A stretch of DNA of 64,000 nt from CALBPI01 sp038529355 (GCA_038529355.1 JBCBDU010000011.1:1-64000); one strand, 5' to 3'. Shown: positions 54,464 through 64,000, counted from the first letter of the stretch. Made by a program: numbers and translations. Notes: generated by a model not told the origin, from the letters alone.

Positions 54464-55953
54464 TCGCTGTTCAGGACATTCACGGTTGGACACTCGATCG
54501 GTTGCTGGACGGTTTGACCGATGCGCCGAACGTTGCGATTAGCGACATCACGCTCGATTCACGTGCCGTCACACAAGGTGCGGTGTTTATCGCCGTCGCT
54601 GGGTTGCACACGCACGGCATCGCATTTGCGCCACAGGCACTGCAGCGCGGCGCGGTTGCTGTGGTGACTGATCTCGAGGTCGGTGATGAGCGGTTGCGCA
54701 GCGTGGCGGCGCGGGTGCCGGTGATCAGTCTGCCAGCTACGCATGACATTGCCAGCACACTGGCGGTGCGCTTTTTTGGTCACCCGTCCGCGGCGCTGGA
54801 CACAATTGCTGTCACGGGCACTAATGGCAAGACAAGCATCGGCTGGCTGCTCGCCAATGCGCTGCGCATTGCCGGGCAGCCGGCTGCGCTTAGCGGCACG
54901 CTGGGTTACGGTCGTCCGGACGCGCTGATGCAACAGTCTTTGACGACACCGGACGCCGTCACCCTGCAGCGCCAGGCACGCGATTTTTGCAACGATGGTT
55001 GCCAGGCAATGGTATTCGAGGCTTCATCGCACGCGTTGCATCAGGGGCGACTTGCCGATCTGGATGTCGACATTGCGGTGTTCAGTAACCTCACGCGTGA
55101 TCATCTCGACTATCACGAGGATATGGACGCGTATTTTGCCGCCAAAGCGACACTGTTCGAAGGCGAGCGTCACGCGCGCATCATCGGTTGCGATGATGCG
55201 TATGGACTGCGGCTGTGGGAGCGCTATGCAGCCACTGCCTGGCGCGTCAGCGTGCATGCTGGGCACGCCGATGCGCAGCGCTTCGTGGTCGTCAAGTCGG
55301 TGCGCAAGTCCGCGGATGGCTTGCAGGTGTCTTGCAACACACATCAGGGCGAGGCGCACATCCAGTCTGCGTTGGTTGGTGACTTCAACGTGCAAAACCT
55401 TGCGTTGGCGCTTGCTGCGCTGATGGCCGCTGGTGTGTCTGTCAGCGCGGCTGCAGATGCGTTGTCCCGGGTTGTTGCGCCCCCGGGTCGCATGCAGCGT
55501 GTCGGTGGCGCTGGCCCGCAGGTGTTCGTGGATTTTGCGCACACGCCTTCCGCGCTGACTGCGGCGCTGGCTGCGTTGCGTGAGCACTGCCACGGTGAGC
55601 TGTGGTGTGTCTTCGGTTGCGGCGGTGATCGCGACAGAGGCAAGCGCCCGTTGATGGCGAAGGCAGCGCTCGCGGCGGACCACGTCATTGTGACCAGTGA
55701 CAACCCGCGTTATGAAGCGCCGCGGGCAATTATCGAAGATGTCATTGCCGCGACGCGAGATCGTGTAGCGGTTGAGGTTGATCGTGCGGCGGCGATTCGG
55801 TCCGCCATTGCCAGCGCCGCGGCGCATGATGTTGTTTTGATTGCCGGTAAGGGGCACGAAAAAGTACAGCACGTTGCCGGTGAGGCGTTGCCGTTTGATG
55901 ATGTGGAAGCGGCAATGCAGGCGTTAGCTGCACGGGATGGTGCTGCATGTTAA
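54460..55953 (+). CDS. murE: UDP-MurNAc-tripeptide synthetase (meso-diaminopimelate adding)
   Basis: MurE adds the third residue of the stem peptide. The 497-residue protein has the ATP motif VTGTNGKTSIGWLL, the carbamylated-lysine region and the DNPR motif in VTSDNPRYEAPRAII, which selects meso-diaminopimelate over lysine. This sets the peptidoglycan type of the organism. It overlaps ftsI by four bases and murF by seven. Confidence 0.96.
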   Translation: MIAVQDIHGWTLDRLLDGLTDAPNVAISDITLDSRAVTQGAVFIAVAGLHTHGIAFAPQALQRGAVAVVTDLEVGDERLRSVAARVPVISLPATHDIASTLAVRFFGHPSAALDTIAVTGTNGKTSIGWLLANALRIAGQPAALSGTLGYGRPDALMQQSLTTPDAVTLQRQARDFCNDGCQAMVFEASSHALHQGRLADLDVDIAVFSNLTRDHLDYHEDMDAYFAAKATLFEGERHARIIGCDDAYGLRLWERYAATAWRVSVHAGHADAQRFVVVKSVRKSADGLQVSCNTHQGEAHIQSALVGDFNVQNLALALAALMAAGVSVSAAADALSRVVAPPGRMQRVGGAGPQVFVDFAHTPSALTAALAALREHCHGELWCVFGCGGDRDRGKRPLMAKAALAADHVIVTSDNPRYEAPRAIIEDVIAATRDRVAVEVDRAAAIRSAIASAAAHDVVLIAGKGHEKVQHVAGEALPFDDVEAAMQALAARDGAAC

Positions 55954-57296
55954 GCGCATCGCTGAACGACATAGCTGCGATGCTGGGTGTCGCGCCGCCT
56001 TCTTCCGACGTGCTTTGCAACGGCGTGAGCACAGACACGCGGTCTCTGGCCGCAGGCAACCTGTTCGTCGCGTTAAACGGGCCAAAATTTCGCGGTGCCG
56101 ACTTTGTGCAAGCGGCGCGCGAGCGCGGCGCCGTAGCAGCGCTCGTTGATACGTTACAACAGGTGGACATGCCGCAACTGCTCGTGCGCGATACCCGCCA
56201 GGCGTTGCAACACCTTGCCAGAGCATGGCGCGCGATGATGACGCCGTTGTTGATCGGGATTACCGGTAGCAATGGCAAGACAACGATGCGTTCGATGATT
56301 GCCGCGTGCTGTCCGGACAATACGCTGGCGACGCAGGGCAACCTTAATAATGACATCGGTGTTCCGCTCACGTTGTTGCGTCTGTCCGAGCAACACCGGT
56401 TCGCCGTCATTGAAATGGGTGCGAATGCTGTCGGAGATATAAAGTTGCTGGCCGACATTGCCAAACCGGCGATTGGCATTGTGACCAACGCAGGTCCTGC
56501 CCATCTGGAAGGGTTCGGTTCGCTGCAAGGTGTCGCCGATGGCAAGGGTGAGCTGTTCAGTGCCTTGGGTGCAGACGATACGGCGATCATTAATCGCGAC
56601 GATACCTACTACGCGCAATGGCGCGAGATGGCGGCGCCTGCGACGGTGATGACGTTTGGTAGCACGCCTGCGGCGGACGTGTGGTTCGACGATCTGCGCA
56701 TTGCCGAGCACATCGAGTTCGCCTTGCACGTTGGTGACGATGTGCAGCAGGTTGCCCTGCGGCTGGGTGGCGAACACAACGCCTACAACGCGTGCGGTGC
56801 GCTCGCGGTTGCCCTTGCGGCTGGACTCCCACTCGACGAGTCAGTTGCGCGGTTGAGCGCTGTCGAAGCAGAGCCCGGGCGTCAGCGCTCGCGGATTGGT
56901 CGCCACGGCGGCGCCGTCATCGATGACTCGTACAACGCAAACCCGGCGTCGATGCGCGCATCGGCGGCAGCGGCTGTCGCAGCGCACGACGATGTGTACA
57001 TGGTCATTGGCGATATGGGTGAGCTGGGTGACGATGCGATTCAGATGCACGCCGATCTGGGTGCGCAGCTTCGCGACATTGGTGTTAGCCAATTATTTGC
57101 GTTCGGTCCGCTGGCCGCGCATGCCGCCGCAGCGTTTGGTCCACAGGCAATGGCGACGCAGTCACTGGACGAGTTGATCGCCGCGTTGCAAACAAGTCTG
57201 AACGCCGGCACAGCGGTCATCGTCAAAGGTTCGCGCAGCATGCGTATGGAACGCATTGTTGATTTGCTGTGCGCAACGAAGCAGGAGTGCCACTGA
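55947..57296 (+). CDS. murF: UDP-MurNAc-tripeptide:D-alanyl-D-alanine ligase
   Basis: MurF adds D-Ala-D-Ala to complete UDP-MurNAc-pentapeptide. The 449-residue protein has the ATP motif ITGSNGKTTMRSMI, the DDSYNANPASM motif typical of MurF and GDMGELGDDA in the C-terminal domain. The start ATG lies within the murE end; mraY follows two bases after its stop codon. Confidence 0.96.
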   Translation: MLSASLNDIAAMLGVAPPSSDVLCNGVSTDTRSLAAGNLFVALNGPKFRGADFVQAARERGAVAALVDTLQQVDMPQLLVRDTRQALQHLARAWRAMMTPLLIGITGSNGKTTMRSMIAACCPDNTLATQGNLNNDIGVPLTLLRLSEQHRFAVIEMGANAVGDIKLLADIAKPAIGIVTNAGPAHLEGFGSLQGVADGKGELFSALGADDTAIINRDDTYYAQWREMAAPATVMTFGSTPAADVWFDDLRIAEHIEFALHVGDDVQQVALRLGGEHNAYNACGALAVALAAGLPLDESVARLSAVEAEPGRQRSRIGRHGGAVIDDSYNANPASMRASAAAAVAAHDDVYMVIGDMGELGDDAIQMHADLGAQLRDIGVSQLFAFGPLAAHAAAAFGPQAMATQSLDELIAALQTSLNAGTAVIVKGSRSMRMERIVDLLCATKQECH

Positions 57297-57297
57297 C

Positions 57298-58380
57298 ATG
57301 TTGTTGTGGCTCGCCGAATATCTGACGCAGTTCGAAAGCGGTTTCAACGTGTTCAGCTACCTGACCATGCGCGCCATTCTTGGTGCGCTGACCGCGCTGA
57401 TCATCTCGTTCGTTATTGGCCCGATGATGATCAACCGGCTGACGTTGCGGCAGATTGGTCAAACCGTGCGTGATGACGGTCCCGAGTCGCATCTGTCGAA
57501 GGCCGGCACACCGACGATGGGTGGTGCGTTGATTCTGACAGCCGTCGCATTCAGCACACTGCTGTGGGCCGATCTGGGTAACCGCTTCGTCTGGGTTGTC
57601 GTGCTGGTAATGCTGACGTTTGGTGGTATCGGTTTTTATGATGACTGGCGCAAGCTCGTGTTGCGCGACAGCGCAGGTCTTGCCGGTCGCTACAAACTGT
57701 TCTGGCAAACGCTGTTCGCGTTGGTCGCGGCAATCGCGTTGTTTCAGACCGCGTCGGGCGACGTCGAAACGAATCTGATTTTCCCGTTTCTGAAAAATGT
57801 CGTTCTGCCGTTAGGTATTTTGCAGGTCCTGTTCACAACGTTTGTTGTCGTTGGGTTCAGCAACGCGGTCAATCTGACTGACGGTTTAGACGGCTTGGCC
57901 ATCATGCCGACCGTGCTGGTGGGTAGCGCACTCGGCATTTTCGCCTACGTTGCCGGCAACGTAAATTTCTCAGATTACCTGGGCGTGCCTTACGTGCCGG
58001 GCGCGGGCGAGGTGTTGGTGTTTTGCGCGGCTCTGGGTGGCGCCGGGCTAGGTTTTTTGTGGTTCAACACTTACCCCGCGCAAGTCTTCATGGGTGACGT
58101 CGGCGCGTTGGCTTTAGGTGCTGCACTGGGCATGGTTGCGGTCATCGTGCGGCAGGAGTTGGTGCTTGTCATCATGGGTGGCGTATTCGTCGTCGAGACC
58201 CTGTCAGTTATCATTCAGGTCGCATCGTTCAAGCTGACCGGCAAGCGTGTGTTCCGCATGGCGCCGCTGCACCACCACTATGAGTTGAAAGGCTGGGCAG
58301 AGCCGAAAGTCATTGTGCGTTTCTGGATCATCACCGTGATTCTGGTGCTGGTCGGTCTTGCGAGTCTGAAAGTCCGATGA
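57298..58380 (+). CDS. mraY: Phospho-N-acetylmuramoyl-pentapeptide transferase
   Basis: MraY transfers phospho-MurNAc-pentapeptide to undecaprenyl phosphate to make lipid I. The 360-residue inner-membrane protein has about ten helices, the cytoplasmic motif GTPTMGGALIL, the aspartates in FYDDWRK and NLTDGLDGLA, and the HHHYE motif in APLHHHYELKGW. The ATG at 57298 gives the family N-terminus MLLWLAEYL. Confidence 0.96.
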   Translation: MLLWLAEYLTQFESGFNVFSYLTMRAILGALTALIISFVIGPMMINRLTLRQIGQTVRDDGPESHLSKAGTPTMGGALILTAVAFSTLLWADLGNRFVWVVVLVMLTFGGIGFYDDWRKLVLRDSAGLAGRYKLFWQTLFALVAAIALFQTASGDVETNLIFPFLKNVVLPLGILQVLFTTFVVVGFSNAVNLTDGLDGLAIMPTVLVGSALGIFAYVAGNVNFSDYLGVPYVPGAGEVLVFCAALGGAGLGFLWFNTYPAQVFMGDVGALALGAALGMVAVIVRQELVLVIMGGVFVVETLSVIIQVASFKLTGKRVFRMAPLHHHYELKGWAEPKVIVRFWIITVILVLVGLASLKVR

Positions 58381-59759
58381 GTAACGCAAACCTTCTCAGG
58401 ATGACCTACGGCGTTGAGCCGCGTTCGGTTGCCGGCGAGCGGGTACGCACACTGGTGCTGGGTCTTGGTGATACGGCGCAGTCGGTTGCCCGCTGGTTGT
58501 CTCGCCAGGGCGAAACTGCGTTGTTTGTCGATGCGCGGCCCGACGCAGATACGCAGGCTATTCACGCAGCGCTGCCCGATGCATGCGTCATGCACGGTTT
58601 CGAGAACGTCGACATCAGTGCGTTCGATCAGATCATCGCCTCGCCCGGCATCCCGGACAACACACCACTGCTCGAAACTGCGCGTGCCGCTGGTGTGCCG
58701 GTGCTCTCCGACATCGCGCTGTTCTGCCGTGAGGCGGTCGCGCCGATTGTGTGTGTGACAGGTACTAACGGCAAAAGCACGGTCGTGAGTTTGCTGCGTG
58801 AGATGTGCCGGCACGCCGGCGTTGATGCCGCAGCAGGCGGGAACCTGGCGCCACCTGCGCTGGACCTGCCGATGCTCGATAGCGATGGCGTCTACTTGCT
58901 TGAGTTATCCAGCTTTCAGTTACAGCGCACTGACAACCTCGTTGCGCACTGCGCTTGCATGTTGAATATCTCTCCGGATCATCTGGATTGGCATGGCACG
59001 TTTGCCCACTACAAACAGGCGAAGGAGCGCATCTACCGCCACACGGCCTATGCTGTCGTCAATGCCGATGAGGCGCTGCCGGAACACATTGACCCTGATG
59101 CGCAGGTGTTGCGTTTTACGCTGGGTGTGCCGAAACACGCGTTGGAGTTTGGCCGCATCGAACATGATGGCCAATTGTGGTTCGCCTTTGGCGCAACGCC
59201 ACTGATGCCGGCGGCAGATAGCGGCTTACGCGGCGAACACAATCACAGCAATGTACTGGCGGCGCTGGCACTGGGTAGCAGTTTCGATTTGCCGATGACG
59301 GCGATGCTTGCAGCGATTCGCGAATTTGCCGGCCTTACACATCGCCACCAGGTCGTAGCAACGCACAATGAGGTTGTCTGGATCAACGACTCGAAGGCAA
59401 CCAATTGCGCAGCTTCACTGGCGTCTATCGGTGCCGTGCAAACGCCTGTGATTGTGTTGTTGGGTGGTCGCGGCAAGGGTGAGGATATTGCAGCGTTCGC
59501 GAACTCGCTGCCGGCGCATGTGCGGCACTGCGTCGCTTACGGCGAAAACGCGCAAACCTTTGCTGATGCGTTGGGCGCTGCGAACATCGCGTTCAACACC
59601 GCTGAGCATCTCGATGATGCTGTGGCCTGTGCGCAGCGCCTGGCGAGCGCTGGCGACACGGTGCTGTTGGCACCGGCTGCAGCCAGTCACGATCAATACG
59701 CCAACTACGCCGCGCGCGGCGAACACTTTGTTGCACTGGTGGAGGCGATTTCGTCATGA
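58377..59759 (+). CDS. murD: UDP-MurNAc-L-alanine:D-glutamate ligase
   Basis: MurD adds D-glutamate, the second residue of the stem peptide. The 460-residue protein has an N-terminal Rossmann-like domain, the ATP motif VTGTNGKSTVVSLL, LELSSFQLQRTDNL typical of MurD, and NDSKATNCAAS in the C-terminal part. The start overlaps the mraY stop by four bases and the stop overlaps ftsW. Confidence 0.96.
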   Translation: MSNANLLRMTYGVEPRSVAGERVRTLVLGLGDTAQSVARWLSRQGETALFVDARPDADTQAIHAALPDACVMHGFENVDISAFDQIIASPGIPDNTPLLETARAAGVPVLSDIALFCREAVAPIVCVTGTNGKSTVVSLLREMCRHAGVDAAAGGNLAPPALDLPMLDSDGVYLLELSSFQLQRTDNLVAHCACMLNISPDHLDWHGTFAHYKQAKERIYRHTAYAVVNADEALPEHIDPDAQVLRFTLGVPKHALEFGRIEHDGQLWFAFGATPLMPAADSGLRGEHNHSNVLAALALGSSFDLPMTAMLAAIREFAGLTHRHQVVATHNEVVWINDSKATNCAASLASIGAVQTPVIVLLGGRGKGEDIAAFANSLPAHVRHCVAYGENAQTFADALGAANIAFNTAEHLDDAVACAQRLASAGDTVLLAPAAASHDQYANYAARGEHFVALVEAISS

Positions 59760-60943
59760 GTGCGGCTGCTGGTAGTTTTTCGATTCCATTGCCATTGCGG
59801 CCTTCGCCACTGCGTCTTGATGTGCCGCTATTACTAACAGCGCTCGGTCTGTTGGCGCTCGGTCTGGTGATTCTTGCGTCTGCGTCAATCGGGATCGCGG
59901 AGGGCTTGCACGATCAACCGCTGTTCTTTTTGAAGCGTCAGCTACAGGCAATTGCGCTCGGCGCGCTAGGTGCGGCGTTTATGCTTGCGGTGCCCACCAG
60001 TGTCTGGGAGCACACCGGACCTGCATTGTTGCTGTTCGGTTTGGCGTTGCTTGCGCTTGTGCTCATTCCGGGCGTCGGCAACACCGTTAACGGCAGCACG
60101 CGCTGGGTCAACGTTGCAGGCATCGGTGTGCAGGTGTCAGAGCCGGCACGTCTAGCGCTGATCTTGTATATCGCAGGGTATGCGGTGCGCCAGCAAGCAG
60201 TGTTGCGTACCCGATTTGTGGGGTTGCTCAAGCCGGTCATCATTCTCTCGCTGGCGGCCGCGCTATTACTGCTGGAGCCTGATTTCGGTGCCGCGACAGT
60301 ACTGTTGCTGACGGCGATGACGATGTTGTTTGTGGCAGGTGCACGGTTCCGCGATATGGCCTTTTTTGCGGTTGCCGGCATCGCTGCATTCGCCGTGCTG
60401 GCGTTCGGCACAGAGTATCGCAAAGACCGCATGATCGGTTTTATGGATCCGTGGTCAGATCCGTACGGTAACGGGTTTCAATTGATCCAGTCGCTGATGG
60501 CGATCGGTCGCGGCGAGTGGTTCGGTGTTGGTCTCGGCGATGGCGTGCAGAAACTGTTCTACCTGCCCGAGGCGCACACGGATTTCGTGTTCGCCGTGTT
60601 TGCCGAGGAATTCGGGTTGCTCGGTGTCGTCGCGCTGATGGCGCTGCTGCTGTTCTTCGTGCTGCGGATCCTGCGCGTGTCGCGACAGGCTGCTGATAGT
60701 GGCATGTGGTTTCAGGCCTACGTCGTTGTCGGCATCGGTGCATGGCTCGGGCTCCAGGCATTCATCAACATTGGTGTGAATGCTGGCATTCTGCCGACCA
60801 AGGGTTTGACACTGCCGCTGATCAGTTACGGCCGCAGCAGCATCATCATTGTCATGACTGCAATTGGTTTGGTGTTGCGGATTCATCACGAAGTTTCAGG
60901 TGCATCGGTGCTGGCCAAGCCACGCAAAGGTAAACGCACATGA
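59756..60943 (+). CDS. ftsW: Septal peptidoglycan glycosyltransferase FtsW
   Basis: FtsW is the SEDS-family polymerase that builds septal glycan with FtsI. The 395-residue inner-membrane protein has about ten helices. Family signatures are NGSTRWVNVAGIGVQVSEPARLALILY, LLEPDFGAATVLL (catalytic aspartate), RKDRMIGFMDPWSDPYGNGFQLIQS and GLTLPLISYGRSS near the end. It overlaps both murD and murG by four bases. Confidence 0.96.
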   Translation: MSAAAGSFSIPLPLRPSPLRLDVPLLLTALGLLALGLVILASASIGIAEGLHDQPLFFLKRQLQAIALGALGAAFMLAVPTSVWEHTGPALLLFGLALLALVLIPGVGNTVNGSTRWVNVAGIGVQVSEPARLALILYIAGYAVRQQAVLRTRFVGLLKPVIILSLAAALLLLEPDFGAATVLLLTAMTMLFVAGARFRDMAFFAVAGIAAFAVLAFGTEYRKDRMIGFMDPWSDPYGNGFQLIQSLMAIGRGEWFGVGLGDGVQKLFYLPEAHTDFVFAVFAEEFGLLGVVALMALLLFFVLRILRVSRQAADSGMWFQAYVVVGIGAWLGLQAFINIGVNAGILPTKGLTLPLISYGRSSIIIVMTAIGLVLRIHHEVSGASVLAKPRKGKRT

Positions 60944-62043
60944 CGCGCGCGCCAGTTTTGATGATGGCAGGCGGCACCGGCGGGCATGTGTACCCGGCGT
61001 TGGCGATTGCGCGTGCGTTGCAAAACGTCTCGCAACCGGTTGTGTGGCTGGGCACGGCAAACGGGTTGGAAGCGCGCGTTGTGGTTGCCGAAGGTTTGCC
61101 AATGGAATGGTTGAGCATCAGCGGGCTGCGCGGCAAAGGCGCGCTAAGCTGGATGTTGGCGCCGTTCAAACTGTTGTGGGCGTTGCAGCAGGCGCTGCGT
61201 GTCATGCGCCGTGTGCAGCCGCGCTTAGTGATCGGTATGGGCGGGTTTGTCAGCGGCCCGGGCGGTGTGGCTGCGTGGCTGACGCGCACCCCGCTGGTTA
61301 TTCATGAGCAAAATGCGATAGCAGGCATGACGAACCGCTGGTTGTCGAAAGTTGCAGCACGTGTGTTGCAAGGCTTTCCGGGCGCCTTCGGCGCAGACCA
61401 TGAGCACTTGACGGTAGGCAATCCGGTGCGTGACGCGATCAGTCGCCTGCCGGACCCTGAGCAACGCTTCGCCGGACGTTCGGGTCCGCTGCGCTTGCTG
61501 GTCATTGGCGGCAGCCTCGGTGCGCTGGCATTGAATCGGCACGTGGCGCCAGCGATTGCGCAACTGACTGCGGATGAGCGACCCATCGTGCGCCATCAGG
61601 CGGGCGACGCAACACTGGAGCAGGCGCAGGACGCGTATGCACGTTGCGGCGTGCGCGCCGAAGTGACCGCCTATATCGAGGACATGGCCGCCGCGCTGGC
61701 GTGGGCAGACTGTGTGATTTGCCGGGCCGGCGCGCTGACGATTGCCGAGCTCACCAGTGTCGGTCTCGGTGCCGTGTTTGTACCGTATCCGAGCGCGGTC
61801 GATGACCATCAGGCGGTCAACGCTCAGCAGCTGGTTGATGCGGATGCGGCGATCGTTTTGCGGGAAGCTGATTTGACGGCGCAATCGTTGTTGGACGCAC
61901 TGCGCGCACTGGGCGCGACTCGCGACGCGTTGCTCGTCCGGGCGCGCAATGCGCGCGCGCTACGTAACGGCAACGCCGTGACCAGCATTCTGTCCGTGTG
62001 CGCCGATGTGATTGACGACCCAACGTTACGGGTGAACACATGA
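60940..62043 (+). CDS. murG: Lipid II synthase (GlcNAc transferase MurG)
   Basis: MurG adds GlcNAc to lipid I at the inner face of the membrane to make lipid II. The 367-residue GT-B enzyme has the N-terminal glycine-rich loop MMAGGTGGHVYPALAIA, the membrane-proximal GMGGFVSGPGG, and IHEQNAIAGMTNR. The UDP-GlcNAc site CRAGALTIAEL follows in the C-terminal half. Starts and stops overlap the neighbours by four bases. Confidence 0.96.
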   Translation: MTRAPVLMMAGGTGGHVYPALAIARALQNVSQPVVWLGTANGLEARVVVAEGLPMEWLSISGLRGKGALSWMLAPFKLLWALQQALRVMRRVQPRLVIGMGGFVSGPGGVAAWLTRTPLVIHEQNAIAGMTNRWLSKVAARVLQGFPGAFGADHEHLTVGNPVRDAISRLPDPEQRFAGRSGPLRLLVIGGSLGALALNRHVAPAIAQLTADERPIVRHQAGDATLEQAQDAYARCGVRAEVTAYIEDMAAALAWADCVICRAGALTIAELTSVGLGAVFVPYPSAVDDHQAVNAQQLVDADAAIVLREADLTAQSLLDALRALGATRDALLVRARNARALRNGNAVTSILSVCADVIDDPTLRVNT

Positions 62044-63470
62044 ACCTGCGCATGCGTCGTATTCACCGGATACATTTTGTAGGCATTGGCGGTGCCGGCA
62101 TGTGTGGTATCGCCGAAGTGTTGCTGAACCAGGGCTATGATGTGCAGGGCTCGGATCTGGCCGAGAGCGCGGTGACCGAACGCCTATCCGGGCTCGGCGC
62201 CGACATCTTGATTGGCCATCATGCTGACAATCTCGGTGATGCGGATGTTGTCGTTGCATCGAGCGCGATCGCTGCCGACAACGTTGAGTTGCAGGCGGCG
62301 AACTCGCGGCGTGTGCCGGTTGTCGCGCGGGCCGAAATGCTCGGTGAGTTGATGCGGTTTTCAAGGCGCTCGGTGGCAGTGGCCGGCACTCATGGCAAAA
62401 CGACAACCACCAGTCTGGTGGCGAGTATTCTGGGTCAGGCAGGATTGGATCCCACCTTCATTATTGGCGGTCGCCTAAAAGGCGCCGACACCAACGCGCG
62501 CTTGGGTACCAGTGACTATCTGGTGGCCGAAGCCGACGAGTCCGACGCGTCGTTTCATCACTTGCAACCGCTGGCGGCAATCGTCACCAATATTGATGCC
62601 GACCATCTGGGTACATACGAAAACGACATGTCGCGTTTGTATCAATCGTTCACGGATTTCTTGCACAACTTGCCGTTCTACGGCGTTGCAGTGGTTTGCA
62701 TCGATGATCCGGGCGTGCGCACCGTGCTGCCGGAGGTCTCTCGGTCATTGCTGACTTATGGTCTGGATGCCAGCGCCGACGTGCGTGCCGACAATGTGCA
62801 ATTCGCTGGCAGCGCCAGCACCTTCGATGTGCATCGTGCCGGCCGCGAGACGCTGTCGGTAACGCTGAACCTGCCCGGGGCACACAATGTGCGCAACGCG
62901 CTGGCAGCCATTGCCGTTGCGACAGACTTCGATATCCCGGACGTGGCGATTCAAGGTGCACTGAACGCATTTGGCGGCATCGATCGGCGCTTTCAGCATC
63001 TGGCGACAGTGCCTGTTGCGGATGGGCACATTGACATCGTCGATGACTATGGCCATCACCCGACTGAGTTACAAGCCACGCTGGACGCTGCACGCAGCGG
63101 TTGGCCGGAGCGGCGGATCGTGCTTGCGTTCCAGCCGCATCGCTACTCGCGTACGCGCGATCTGATGGACGACTTTGCGGCTGTGTTGAGCACGCCTGAT
63201 GTGCTGGTATTGCTGGAAGTGTATGCCGCCGGCGAGGCGGTGATTCCGAATGCGGATGGTCGCGCGATAGCGCGCGCGGTGCGCAGCCGTGGCGCCATTG
63301 AGCCGGTCTTCGTGGAGTCGGCGCAGGCGCTCGCAGCAACGCTTGCCAATCTTGTGCGGCCTGGCGATCTAGTGCTGACAATGGGCGCCGGTGATATCGG
63401 CCGGATTGCACAGGGTTTACCGCAGGCGCTGATGGGCGCGTTGCGCGAACGCACGGTGCGTGCATCATGA
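62040..63470 (+). CDS. murC: UDP-N-acetylmuramate:L-alanine ligase
   Basis: MurC adds L-alanine to UDP-MurNAc. The 476-residue protein has the N-terminal nucleotide-binding IHFVGIGGAGMCGIAEVL, the ATP motif AGTHGKTTTTSL, EADESDASF and the C-terminal DDYGHHPTELQATL. It differs from Mpl earlier in the window mainly in these N-terminal and central motifs. The start overlaps murG and the stop overlaps murB (ATGA). Confidence 0.96.
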   Translation: MNLRMRRIHRIHFVGIGGAGMCGIAEVLLNQGYDVQGSDLAESAVTERLSGLGADILIGHHADNLGDADVVVASSAIAADNVELQAANSRRVPVVARAEMLGELMRFSRRSVAVAGTHGKTTTTSLVASILGQAGLDPTFIIGGRLKGADTNARLGTSDYLVAEADESDASFHHLQPLAAIVTNIDADHLGTYENDMSRLYQSFTDFLHNLPFYGVAVVCIDDPGVRTVLPEVSRSLLTYGLDASADVRADNVQFAGSASTFDVHRAGRETLSVTLNLPGAHNVRNALAAIAVATDFDIPDVAIQGALNAFGGIDRRFQHLATVPVADGHIDIVDDYGHHPTELQATLDAARSGWPERRIVLAFQPHRYSRTRDLMDDFAAVLSTPDVLVLLEVYAAGEAVIPNADGRAIARAVRSRGAIEPVFVESAQALAATLANLVRPGDLVLTMGAGDIGRIAQGLPQALMGALRERTVRAS

Positions 63471-64000
63471 GCGCGCATCAGGCCGCCATCGAATGGTCCA
63501 ACGCGCACCATCTACAGGAGCGCTTTGGTGACGCCATCAGTTTTGATGCATCGATGGCTCAACATACCTCGTGGCGCGTTGGTGGTAGAGCGCAAGTGTT
63601 GTTTCAGCCGCGTGATGAGTCGTCATTGATCGAATTCGTGTCACTGTGGCCGACGTCGTTGCCGTTGCACTGGATTGGTCTTGGCAGCAACCTGCTTGTG
63701 CGTGATGGCGGTGTGCGCGGCGCCGTGGTGACAACGAAGAAACTACCGAACGCCGTGACGCGAGACGATGCCGTGACGGTTAGTGCCAGCGCAGGTGTGC
63801 CGTGCACAACCCTTGCTCGGCAACTCGTGCGTTGGTCGTTGGGGCCCAGCGAATTTTTTGCAGGCATTCCAGGCTCACTTGGCGGCGCATTGACGATGAA
63901 CGCCGGCGCGCACGGGAACGAGACCTGGGATGTCGTGCACGACGTCCGATTGCTGATGCGCGACGGTACGCTTGCCTATCGTGGGCGTGACACGTTCCAG
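63467..64000 (+). CDS. murB: UDP-N-acetylenolpyruvoylglucosamine reductase, 5' part
   Basis: MurB reduces the MurA product to UDP-MurNAc with NADPH and FAD. The frame starts at the ATG overlapping the murC stop and is open to the window edge, giving 178 residues of the expected 300-350. FAD-domain motifs are present: HTSWRVGGRAQVLF, WIGLGSNLLVRDGGVRG and FFAGIPGSLGGALTMNAGAHG. It continues the standard dcw order; ddl, ftsQ, ftsA and ftsZ would be expected beyond the edge. Confidence 0.95.
   Translation, partial: MSAHQAAIEWSNAHHLQERFGDAISFDASMAQHTSWRVGGRAQVLFQPRDESSLIEFVSLWPTSLPLHWIGLGSNLLVRDGGVRGAVVTTKKLPNAVTRDDAVTVSASAGVPCTTLARQLVRWSLGPSEFFAGIPGSLGGALTMNAGAHGNETWDVVHDVRLLMRDGTLAYRGRDTFQ

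Noticed and set aside
53168..54493. 441-codon open frame on the minus strand
   Set aside because: It is antisense to ftsI, has no family motifs, and arises from the G+C-rich codon pattern of the real gene.

Overview
The window looks like an ordinary chromosomal stretch of a gammaproteobacterium of moderately high G+C. The evidence is gene order. The blocks yrbG-kdsD-kdsC-lptC-lptA-lptB-rpoN-hpf-ptsN-rapZ, ibaG-murA, petABC-sspAB, yraN-lpoA-rsmI-rnpB and mraZ-rsmH-ftsL-ftsI-murE-murF-mraY-murD-ftsW-murG-murC-murB follow the order known from Pseudomonas and relatives. The MurE DNPR motif indicates meso-diaminopimelate peptidoglycan, and the LptABC, KdsCD, HldE, WaaA and TolC genes indicate a Gram-negative envelope. 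The genus cannot be resolved from the sequence alone. There is no insertion sequence, prophage, CRISPR array, tRNA or rRNA.

Layout. 1-2.5 kb (minus strand): a SulP anion transporter, a tandem universal stress protein, and the start of an unknown membrane protein at the edge. 2.7-7.9 kb: hldE-waaA (LPS inner core and Kdo transfer), convergent with pcm-like, rhodanese and TolC-family genes. 8.2-16.4 kb: a PAS-GGDEF-EAL signalling protein, a pyrophosphate-type phosphofructokinase divergent from adk, RNase D, a small membrane protein, mpl and a LON-domain protein. 16.4-20.6 kb: hemL, a 54-residue rubredoxin missed by length filters, and metK-ahcY of the S-adenosylmethionine cycle. 20.9-30.1 kb: tkt-gap-pgk-pyk, then a MoxR ATPase, a von Willebrand A protein and a patatin phospholipase on the same strand. 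30.1-39.6 kb (minus): yrbG through rapZ, then mgtE. 39.8-46.7 kb: ibaG-murA, a DegS/AlgW-like protease, the cytochrome bc1 operon and sspAB. 46.8-64 kb: yraN-lpoA on the minus strand, then rsmI, the RNase P RNA and the dcw cluster as far as a truncated murB.

The genes work together mainly in envelope building. PEP from glycolysis feeds MurA; MurA to MurF, MraY and MurG make lipid II; FtsW and FtsI use it at the septum with LpoA support; Mpl recycles murein peptide; and the Kdo, heptose and Lpt genes make and export LPS. Most neighbours inside these blocks overlap by 4 bases (ATGA or GTGA), which suggests translational coupling.

I found no convincing new multi-gene system. The most interesting signals are non-coding: a chain of three mutually exclusive hairpins in the metK leader, an 85-base hairpin-rich leader before mgtE, a 17-base perfect inverted repeat over the -35 of the dcw promoter with phased A-tracts upstream, and a terminator-like hairpin between gap and pgk. 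Also notable are a probable AUC start for RNase D and an EAL domain with an altered metal-binding loop.
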